DNA of 64,000 nucleotides. It comes from Emmonsiellopsis sp. PD_33 (taxonomy: Eukaryota; Ascomycota; Eurotiomycetes; Onygenales; Ajellomycetaceae). The notes under the pieces were generated by a model. It did no database searches, was not told the DNA's origin, and was given only the letters and a program-made list of their open reading frames with translations. Below, piece by piece: positions 54,910 to 64,000 of this stretch. The position numbers and the translations under genes were made by a program. Each line of letters opens with the position of its first letter. The stretch's first letter is position 1. Where the stretch lies: the NCBI GenBank assembly GCA_032988165.1, contig JANTQF010000029.1:142653-206652 (forward strand), read 5' to 3'.

Positions 54910-57900
54910 CTACGTTTGTTGAGGATTCGCAGGACCGGCACTTGTTGAGCGCCGAGACCGTCCTGAAATGGATCGTCCACCCCGGCTTGGAGGGCCAGAA
55001 CGTGAGACGGGACCGTGTGGGAAATCTGGTACCAGATCTGGATTTTGGCTGGGCGGAACATCAGTTGGGTAGGGATACTGAGTAATGACAGGATCATCAT
55101 CTCGTGTATCCGGGTGGACTTCAACCCCTTTCACCTGATCAAGACCCGAGTGTGGACCAGTGCGTGAGAATTTTATCGAATCTGCGTCCCCCTGGCCTCG
55201 ATCGACAGGGGACCAACCAGCGATGCTTCCCGCAACTATTCCAGCCATGGCTGTAGCAGACTGAAAAGCAGAGTTGGATCGTGACCGACCAATACGAGAG
55301 CGCGACTCTGGGGTTGCAGGAGGAGGGGAAGAAATGTCTTGAGAGCTGTTGTCAACCGGGGTTTGAGGAATGGAGCTCTCCTGAGATCTAGAGCCGCTCC
55401 GTGATCTTGGAATCAGCTCTTCTGGATGCTGTAGCTTATATTTCAGATTCGTGAGTCTTCCTCCTCTTACAGCCTTTAGAAACGTGAGCTGATCCCGAAT
55501 TTCCTCTAAAGCAGGGTTCCATTCAAAGCGGCGTTCTTCGTCGGTCACGTAAACCTGTGGTCCTTTCTTCTTTAGCCTCCAAATCGGAGGAATTAGTTTC
55601 CGAACGAAGCCATCAGGAATCAATCTAATGATCACCGCAATCGGTATCGACAGAAGCCCAAGGACGACAGAGATACCCCACTCAACGCTATTAAGACGTT
55701 TAACATGGAATGCCTGGCCACCAACAAAGATGATCATAACCTGGCCCCCGACGATGACGAACTGGATACCAATGAACCAGATGTTGCGCAATACGCCTTC
55801 AAAGATATTAAAGCCATTGTCGATCCGACGAGAACTATACAGAGCAAACAATAATATTAGCAAAGTAGCATACTCTGGTGTTATTTTAGATACTTACTTG
55901 TACTGGTTGAATATTTGCATCCAAACAAACGTGTTAAAAATCAGGGCTTTGAAGCGTCCTTCTTCCAATTCATCCGATAAGTCGTAGTCAAGAATACTTG
56001 GACCTGCAAAATTGAGAATGAATGTCACCACAAGTTGGTATATCGATTGTCCGATTATCATTTTCCACATCGTCAAGGTGATTAGAGGTGCAGACTTGGG
56101 CTCGGGTCTCCGGTCGAGAACGGTGGCCGTCGGGGGATCAGTTGCTAGGGCTAGGGCTGCGAATGTGTCCATAATGAGGTTCACCCATAGAAGTTGAACG
56201 GCAGTAAGGACCGACTCCTCGTCACCGCTAGCAACGGCAGAAACGAAGGTAAGGACAACAGCTGTGATGTTGACTGTGATTTGAAACTGCAAGAATTTCT
56301 TGACAGCATCGTTGACAGTCCTACCCCATGATATCGCCTTTACAATAGACGTGAAGTTGTCATCCATGAGAATGATAGCTGAAGCCTCCTTGGCTACTTC
56401 AGTGCCAGCAATACCCATAGAGAAACCAACATCGGCAGTTTTCAGCGCTGGGGCATCATTTGTTCCGTCGCCGGTAACTGCGACTGTCTCTCCCAGTTTT
56501 TTAAGACGTGCAACCAGTATTTTTTTATCCTCCGGACTGGATCGTGCGAGAACTTGCAATTTTGGTATAATCTCGTTCATTTCCTGGGAGCCCAATTTTC
56601 GGAAGACTGGCCCTTCCATTGCCACACCACCGCTTGTAAATATTCCGCACTCTTTGGCTATGGCTTTGGCTGTCGTCAGGTTATCACCGGTGACCATCCT
56701 AACAAATACACCGGCTTTCTGGCACTGGATGACAGACTCCGTGACACCTGGGCGCAAGGGATCCTGAATACCCACGACACTCAAGAAAGTCATGTCCTTA
56801 AAGATAGGTTCAAAAATTGCAAGGCTTCGGTCGTCTTCCTGGGTAGGAGCGCCCCGAGGTGGCCATTGTTCGAAATCTCTGTAGATCATACCGATAGTAC
56901 GGAGTGATCTCGATGCGTAAGTGTTGACAATTTTTTCTAGCGTAGACCTGTTATCATGGGAAATAGGGGTTTCCGCTAAGTCTCCCGCTGGGTCAAGAAC
57001 TATCTTTGTGCATTTGGCAAGGAGAATTTCCGAAGCTCCTTTGACAAGCATCCTGTATTTCTTATTGGGCAACTTAATGACGATAGCCATGCATTTCCGT
57101 CCGGAATCGAAAGGAACAAGTTGGACGGTTTCCGCGTTGGCTCGGTCTTCACTTAGAGACCCCAACCCGAGATAATTACGGGCAAAGCTGAGTAAAGCTG
57201 TTTCCGTTTTAGACCCAACAAATGTCGACACTCCGTCTTCTTCGCCCTCAAAGGCAGTCGAATTCAAAACAATGGAGTCCTTCAGCAGTTCTCGAACGGA
57301 AGAAGACAAAGTACCCATACATTCTGTCGGAGAGACATCATTGACATCTTCAGCTTGGCGCCCGTTCGACTGGTCGTTGCCGTTTGGAGCGGAGGGATCT
57401 TGGATGACTTTGTCGCCAAATCGAGAAGCAGTCCCAAGAGTACCTGCGACCACAGTCATTTTGTTCTGGGTTAAAGTTCCCGTCTTATCGGAGCAAATCG
57501 TAGTTGCGTTTCCCATTGTCTCGCAAGCCCTTAGTAGACGTACCAAGTTGTTGTCCTTTAACATACGAGTGGTGGCAAAGGCGAGCGCTAGTGTAACAGC
57601 GAGAGGTAATCCTTCTGGTACCGCGACGACAATGATGGTGACGGCGACAATGAAGATTTGGAGGAAAGCCTGGCCTTTGGCGGTTGCACCCGAAATGCTG
57701 CTCATATGTGCGAGAAACTTGATGAACAAAACCACGAATAGCAATAAACCGGCTGCAAGGCCCAGTTTTGCAATGTATGTCGCAAGAATGTTCAGCTTCG
57801 ACTGCAACGGGGTGGTTTGGCCCTCGTCTTGCAATGACATCATCGTCTTTCCGTAGCTAGAGTTCACACCAGTGGCAGTGACCAGAAATGTCCCAATTCC

Positions 57901-59307
57901 CTCAGCAACTTTCGCACCGGATAAGATGAAGGGGTCCAGTTTGGCATGGGGTTCATGATTTGCAAGCACTCGATATGCTTCGGCCCCTGAAACTTTCCGC
58001 AAGAGATCAGATTCGCCGGTAGCGGAAGACTCGTCACATTTCACGTTGTGTCCTTCAATGAATATGCCATCGACGGGAACCATATCGCCAGGCTCAAGAT
58101 GCATAACGTCTCCAGCGAGAATATCATAAACGGATATTTCCACCGACTTGCCAGACCGGATAACCTTCACCGTTCGGTCCTCCTTTTTCTTATTAAGCCT
58201 GACAAACTGTCGTTCCTTCTGCCAATCATTGGCAGCACCGACGACGACCACGATTAGAATGGCGACAATGATAGCCACGCCTTCCACCCACTGAATCCTT
58301 GGTTCGCCCTCTTTCGCAGTGAGAGACTGGTATATCCCGAGGGCGAGAGAGATGACAGCGGCGACTGAGAGCAGGATCAATACTTTGTCGTTGTATGCTA
58401 TCCAAGCAAGCTCCCATATGGATTTAGCCTTCTTTGATGGGAGTCGATTGTCGCTGAAGACACGTCTTCGGTCGGCGAACGAATCCTCCTTGATCGGCTT
58501 GGCTTCTGTAGTCACCTTCGTACTCAAGACCCGGGTAGGAGCCCTTAGCTCATCCTCTAGTGATTGATCGCGTTTAGTTGCTTCCACAAAGCTCACAGTC
58601 CCCTCTAGGTGGGTTTCATCGACACTAAGACCTGTGTGAACATCTGTCCTTAGACCCTTTGCAATGCCTGTAAGACCGCCAAGCGCATAGAACGCAGCCA
58701 GACTCTTGGGGTTGAGCATTTTATTCAGGTGGCCAGGCGTGAAAGCGAATTTGTTATCTTCGACATTGAAATCCTCCTCCGAGCCCGGATCTGGCTTCAG
58801 CGCATCCGGATCGTTTGTAATGTCATGTGGGGCGGGATTTATATCTTTCGATGGGTGATCTGGAGCTGATGGTGAGGAAGGAACATAGGTATCACCTCCA
58901 GAAGAAGAAGAGTAATTACCTGCCTCTTCCGAATCAAGAGAATTGCCTCTCGACCTAGTCCCGGGAACTGATAGGAAGTTCTGGGGATTACTCTCAAGCC
59001 ACTTCGACGTTGGAGATGAAACGTTATGCGGCGAAATGGGGCGGGTGTCCTTCCCATCAAATGATGGCGTAGAACGAAGATCAGTGGGAGAAGATGACGG
59101 TTCGCCCGAAGCGGATCCCGACCCTGCCTCTGAATTGTCACGAGACAGTCGTGGAGGTGCGGTTGGTCGGTCTGGGGAAGCTTCTGGCTGAGAAGCGCCC
59201 GTTTCCGCGTTCACCGCAGAGGTATCTATCGTGATAGTGGGTGCCCGCTCACGGCGTAAAGGGGTTGTTGGGGGAAGCGAATCCCCTTCCTCTGGGCCTT
59301 GCGACAT
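54910..59307 (-). CDS. P-type Ca2+-ATPase, PMCA/vacuolar type
   Basis: Two exons in coding order (59307-55898, 55834-54910) with a 63-nt intron give 1444 residues. The N-terminus (about 250 residues) is disordered, Ser/Pro-rich, with FAFTPGHLNKMLNPKSLAAFYALGG at its end. Visible pump motifs in order: LEPGDMVPVDG, DESSATGESDLL (actuator TGES), VAVPEGLPLAVTLALAFAT in the Ca2+-binding helix 4, ICSDKTGTLTQNKM with the phosphorylated aspartate, MLVKGASEILL, RMVTGDNLTTAKAIA and AVTGDGTNDAPALKTADVGFSMG. Then come VNLIMDTFAALALATDPPT and NTFVWMQIFNQYNSRRIDNGFNIFEG across the intron. This is the plasma-membrane-type (IIB) calcium pump; its fungal relatives (yeast Pmc1) sit in the vacuole and sequester cytosolic calcium. 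A long C-terminal tail (about 190 residues after the last helix) is Ser/Arg/Pro-rich and may be regulatory. Confidence 0.95.
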
Positions 59308-62300
59308 GGTTCTGAAGTGGATGCTCAGGCCGGAGTAAAAATAAATGTATCAAAAGTCCCAGTCGAAGAATCAAAACAACCAGCTGCAGGAATGTACACT
59401 AATAAGACACCACTGTTCCAAGCTGTGACATGGCCAGGCCAATAGAGGAATAGGGGGTGTTGACGCGTTAAAACCCAAGGCAGGTGAGAAAAGAAAAAGG
59501 CGAGAATATATTTCCTGTTGACACAAAGGAAACGAGTTAGTTGAGTGCCAAAAAAAGCAGCGCGACAAAAGCTCTGAATTTATGCGTTCGAGTAGCTTCG
59601 CCACCAGTCTAGTTGCGGGCTCAAAGAAATGGCAGATTAGAGACGCACACGGAACAACCAGGGGCCTCACAGCACGCCAAGGTAATTGTCTTAGGGGAGT
59701 ATTCCTCGTGGCGCTCTTCCACACCGATCCAATGCGGACGAGGCCGATAGGTTGGAGGATGCCAGCGTTGGAGATCCAGCCATCAAGGGGGATCGCCAGG
59801 AGAGGACGGGACGGACGGGGAGGAAGCGGAGGGCAGAAAAGAAGGAATGGAGCGCAGCAAGGCGTAAGGAGAGGAAGTTGGCGGGGACGAGGGTCGGCGG
59901 GAGGAAGACGGCGGAGAATGGGGAGAGGGAGAGGGCGAGGTTGGAGGTGAGGTTGGAGGTTGGAGGTTGGAGGAGGCGAAGGATGAGGTGAGGTTGGTTT
60001 GGGCAGAGCAGGAGAGGATGGGACTGACTGCCGTGTTGGTCGCCAAGACCCAGCAGTCAACACCCCAGACGCCTTGGACTTCACTTCACGTCTACATCCA
60101 ACTTATATTAAACTTGCAATCAGGATTCCTCCGCGCGTTTCCAGGCTTTCCCATTCACCAGCAGGAATCGCACATCTAGTTCCCTCTACGGATCACCTAT
60201 TGCTGTCATGTCTGCATGGCAGCTTGTTCTACTCCTATTTCACCAGCATCTTCCCTCTGAAAGACAGGACACGGCACACTCCCCATTCCCCACCTGAACC
60301 TTGCGAATAATAAGCGTCACTGAACCAAGGTTCCAGCTCCGTCAAGCGATGAGCTATGCAATTGCACGGACAGCCTTCACCATGGGATATTGCGCGTGCA
60401 AAGGAACGTCGACTCGTCGAGGCGTCTATCTCACTATCAATGATTCTCCTGGCTGCCAATATTGACCGGCGGGTCGAAGCCATCGTCCAACGCCAATTGC
60501 CAAAAGTTGCGGGTTGAATTGTCTGGGCAAAAAAAAAAAACTACATGAAGCGGGCGCAGCTCGCGGAACCTTGGTTGGCATCCCAGCAAATCAGCGGCAC
60601 GGATTCTGCACTGCCTCAATGCCAATGGACCTAGTTGGTTCGGCTGCCCAAAGAACGAGGCATCCTCCAGGCGGAATTGGGACACCTGGGCGGTGAATGA
60701 GCCCTGTTTTTCATCAAGCTGCAGTCTTCGCGATGGACAGCTACCACCAGCATCGAGTCTGTTGAACCTCCATTGTTCTTTCTGATGTCCTCGAGTGAAG
60801 GGCTCGGCGAACGCTGTCTATTTAAGCTCAGAGTAGCAAAGGACGTTTCAGGATCCGGTTTTTTTAGTGCGGTTTGGCGCAGGTACGGAGCCTGAGGTTT
60901 GAGCATTGTGAATCATTTGGAACGCCTGCTTCTGCACAAATCTCATCAATTCTGGAGACTTTCTCGGGAGATGTCCAATCAAAATGAAGATTTGTGGAAC
61001 CGCTTGGCAGGGAGAAAATGTGCGAGTCACTTCATAAACTTGTTGGCAAGCTGCGTTTCAGCAGAACCCAAAAACTGGGCTTTTGCTTCAACTAACCCAG
61101 CTTGGCGCTTGAGACTGGGGTGGCCTCTGATGAATATTCTGGAACATCTCCACCCAGAACCCTGCACATTTCCCTCACATCAACAAGGGGGTTGGTCCTT
61201 GTATGTCAATTCCAGACATGATCCTCACTAGGATACTCTGACTTGGAAGTTGGGGTATGATTGATGAAAGTTTTCGAGTCGAACAACAATTAAGATGGTT
61301 TCATGCTGTCATTGAATACCCCAAGAAATGTCACATCATCTGCTAAGTGCATCTACTCTCAACGAGCCTCAACGCTTTGAACACGACAAATTGCCTAACT
61401 TTGGAGCGGCAAATTGATTCTTACAATGGGGAGGGTGTATTAAACCTCTATGAAATCCCCGAGTGCCCGCCCCCTGGAGAATCAAGTGATATCCAAGCCA
61501 GGGGAAATCGCCGAATACGCCCCGAACAAACTTGGCCCTGCCCAATTATGCCCCTTACCGCGTTCTTCGTCACTGATCCAAAGCTATCTCCAACGAATTG
61601 CATACCAAAAACCAACTACCAACCCCAGTTAGCCACAAGACAAGGGCAGGATCCAAATTCAAACAAACGCCCGTCACCATACGCTCCAACCTGACGAATC
61701 CCGTGACGAAGGGCAACCAACGCGGCTCTAACACATTATTTTCCAAATGTGCATTGCCTGGTGCGGTTTTCCATGTGATGGCATGGGCCGTTTCTTTTCG
61801 AATTCAATTGGACCGGAAGATAGCCTTCGTGACTGGACTCGTTAGGCGGCGGAATAGTTGCTATCATCATCACATTTCTCTCCCAACCGGCAGCGTAGTG
61901 TGTCAATCCATCAGCCCATTCAGATCTCACCTCTGGAAGGCTCGAGAGGATCACAATGAGAAACCTAATATTCAATACAATGGCTGAAATTTGTTGACAG
62001 TATGCTTTTCAAGACCACATGATTGGGTATCATTTGCTTCCTCCACGCACTGCAAAGTACACAGAAATTTGGAGAATCCGATATCATCCCAGTTTCTAGC
62101 GGCAGTACTTATTCGCGTCTGTAGGATAATTGGCAGGTAGGTATCTTTCAGGGTCCCAAACGTAGGTATTTCCCCATGAACATAGGCGTGATCGCCTCCC
62201 TACGTTCCTACTCAGCTACTCCCTGGGGACTAGCTGCTAACTATTCACTCTCCTCAAACCCAACATATGCTGAGCTCGGCCACCCAACTCGCTCACTCAC

Positions 62301-63282
62301 TTCCATTGAACTATGTCGATGTCCTGAAAATCAAAATCTGCAAACAACATGTTCACCCCTTACCTGTAACCTACAAACATACAACCTGCAACACAACAAA
62401 CCTTTATCCCCATCCCATTCCATCTATTTATACATCCCCTCAAACAATGATCCTTCCCTCCCCCCCACACACACCCCAAAACCTATCCCCGTAGTACCAA
62501 GCCACCTTTTGCACAGCCCTCCCTTTCCTCTTTATACGTTACATCATGTCAGGATCTGTACAACCCCAACGCGTCACAGAACACCAAAACATGTGCCATC
62601 CGGAATAGATGAATGGATGGATGGGGCTAGCTAAGCTCAAGGGTTCGGAGATTGGAGATAGGATGAATGGGTAGCAGCAGCTAGATAGATTCTAGATAAA
62701 TCTAATTCTCTGCTTTTGTGAGAGGAAAGGGGGGGGGGAGGGAGATGGAGAGGTTGTTACACGGTAGGTTGGGTTTCGGATTGGGGGGGTAAGGGGAGGG
62801 AGGGTAGAGTTTGGTTCAAAGAATGAATGAATGAATGAAAGAAAGAAAGAAATAGTTAAAGGGATAATGAAAGAGAATTGGGGAGGTTGGAAGTGTTGGA
62901 AGTGTTGGTTTGCTTCTATATATATGGATTAGAGCTTGAAAGGGAAGGGAAGGCAACAAAGGATTTTGTGAATATGACGGTATCTTTTTTTTTTTTGCAG
63001 TTGACGTTGGTTGTATATGGGTTGTGAACTAATTATAGATATTAAAATATATGTGGGCTTGATAGGAACATGCACCATACAGTGCGACGCGAACAGCTGG
63101 ATCTCAATATGTGCCTAGACCCGAGAGAGGGGAAAGGAAAGGAAGGAAAATATTAAACCCGAAAAAGGTCAGGGTAGGTGAGGGGGAGAGGAGAGGCCTG
63201 GGAGAAAAGGCCCTATATAAACGAGGAAGCAATGAAGTAGTTTCTCTTTTCACCACCGCACCGCCCCCATACTTAAACCTAA
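59308..63282. other. Long intergenic, no protein gene seen
   Basis: Nearly 4 kb without a convincing exon. From 59500 to 60050 the sequence is a purine-rich 5' region of the Ca2+-ATPase gene (G/A on the plus strand). 62300-62560 is C/T/A-rich, and 62690-63200 is G/A-rich with tetranucleotide runs. A non-coding transcript is possible, but nothing in the sequence shows one. Confidence 0.5.
62819..62851 (+). repeat. GAAT/GAAA tetranucleotide microsatellite
   Basis: Four or so GAAT units pass into GAAA units. Confidence 0.75.
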
Positions 63283-64000
63283 CTAATCCCCCTTAATAAG
63301 CAACTGCTTCTCCTTCTTCATCTGATCCACAACCTCAATCGGGATCTTTAGCGTGCTCGCCACGAGATCCGCCGGCGTCAATGCAAGCCATTGCGTCAGC
63401 GAGATATCTGCGACGCGGTCGCTCCTGTAGATCTCGATCCACACTAGATCCTCGGTGTCGGATGTGTTTTCGATGTAATGGCCTAATAGGTGGGAGTTGG
63501 TTAGTTACGAGGACTCATTTGTATCAGAATGCACATGGCTGGGTGGGTGTTGCTTGTCGCTTGTTTGTTGGTAGTTGGTGGTTGGTTGGTTTGTTATAGA
63601 TGGCTTTTGGAAAGGACTAACCGCTGTTATCTGGGAAGACGCCAGTGTCGCCAGCAGAGAAATCAAATGTGCGCGCTGCGGCACCGCCCATGAAGACCGT
63701 AGCGCGGGCGTGGCCTTGATGGAAGTATAGCCATTCCTCAGCCTATAGTTAGAATCGTCAGCTGGGTTACTTATCCCCTGTCGTGGCTTTCGGCGTGGTT
63801 TCGTGTCTATATATTGCGATTTGTTCGGAAATTTACTTACATTCGGGTGCCAGTGCAGCTCTCGTAGACCCTTGGGTTTAAGTGTAACCACCGTAGCAGC
63901 GATGGTCGTTGAGATAGGGAAGTTTCGAGAGTCGATGATATGCAGCGTACCGCCTTCACCGGGCACTGGCTCGGAGGGGTGTTGGTAGGTGTGGTAGACG
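63283..64000 (-). CDS. Oxalate-decarboxylase-type cupin protein, 5' end beyond the window
   Basis: Partial. Exons in coding order 64000(beyond)-63841, 63742-63622, 63482-63283 encode the C-terminal cupin of a bicupin. The window opens inside VYHTYQHPSEPVPGEGGTLHI and continues DSRNFPISTTIAATVVTLKPKGLRELHWHPNAEEWLYFHQG, which gives the two histidines and glutamate of the Mn2+ site. GDTGVFPDNSGHYIEN follows, with the fourth ligand histidine. It ends KKEKQLLIKGD. Oxalate decarboxylase converts oxalate to formate and CO2. The N-terminal cupin, the lid loop that separates decarboxylase from oxidase, and any signal peptide lie outside, so the exact activity cannot be decided here. Confidence 0.9.

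Noticed and set aside
59371..60084. A 237-codon minus-strand frame upstream of the Ca2+-ATPase
   Set aside because: Pro/Ser/Leu-rich reading of a pyrimidine-rich leader; no domain, and its composition is explained by the tract. It is more likely 5' untranslated sequence.

Overview
This window is nuclear DNA of a filamentous ascomycete. The genes are split by short GT-AG introns (mostly 50-70 nt), intergenic spacers carry pyrimidine tracts, and the protein set is typical of Eurotiomycetes. Gene content plus a CpG-stripped retrotransposon fit Onygenales; CpG depletion of repeats is documented in Coccidioides. The genus is an inference and was not tested. All exon boundaries below were worked out by hand by requiring GT-AG sites, codon phase and family continuity to agree.

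Layout. 1.3-2.1 kb: UPF0643-like gene. 3.1-3.7 kb: fold-back inverted-repeat element. 4.8-6.8 kb: vWA-domain protein. 7.9-9.6 kb (-): divergent enolase paralogue. 10.4-10.8 kb (-): small secreted protein. 13.1-13.8 kb (-): decayed kinase-like fragments. 14.2-15.7 kb (-): serine beta-lactamase/transesterase family enzyme. 16.1-16.8 kb: second copy of the fold-back element. 17.2-18.4 kb: HNH-nuclease-domain protein. 18.8-20.9 kb (-): MFS transporter. 21.2-21.5 kb (-): unrecognised 98-codon ORF. 22.8-24.5 kb (-): adenosylhomocysteinase. 25.2-28.2 kb: divergent pair UPF0261 protein / TIM-barrel protein. 28.9-29.6 kb: GNAT protein. 29.9-32.3 kb (-): secreted GH3 beta-glucosidase. 33.8-39.2 kb (-): complete but dead Ty1/copia retrotransposon. 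39.5-40.5 kb: hAT-like non-autonomous element. 41.1-42.2 kb: aldo/keto reductase. 42.9-44.8 kb: Cus2/TAT-SF1 splicing factor. 45.0-45.2 kb: GC-rich palindromic element. 45.3-47.4 kb: beta-tubulin. 48.2-50.6 kb (-): P5C dehydrogenase. 51.5-52.9 kb (-): MpaB-like oxygenase. 54.9-59.3 kb (-): vacuolar-type Ca2+-ATPase. 63.3-64.0 kb (-): 3' part of an oxalate-decarboxylase-type cupin gene, cut by the window edge.

How the genes relate. Most are independent housekeeping or metabolic genes: glycolysis, methyl cycle, proline catabolism, cytoskeleton, splicing, calcium. The one clear functional pairing is 25.2-28.2 kb. There a UPF0261 protein and a PF09370-type TIM-barrel protein are transcribed divergently from one 635-bp spacer. 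In plant Tm-1 proteins these two modules are the halves of a single polypeptide, so the fungal pair probably makes a two-subunit equivalent. The accessory interest lies in four different repeat types: two fold-back copies, the copia element, the hAT-like element and the GC-rich palindrome. Apart from the copia element and the hAT-like element beside it, each lies within a few kilobases of an intact gene.
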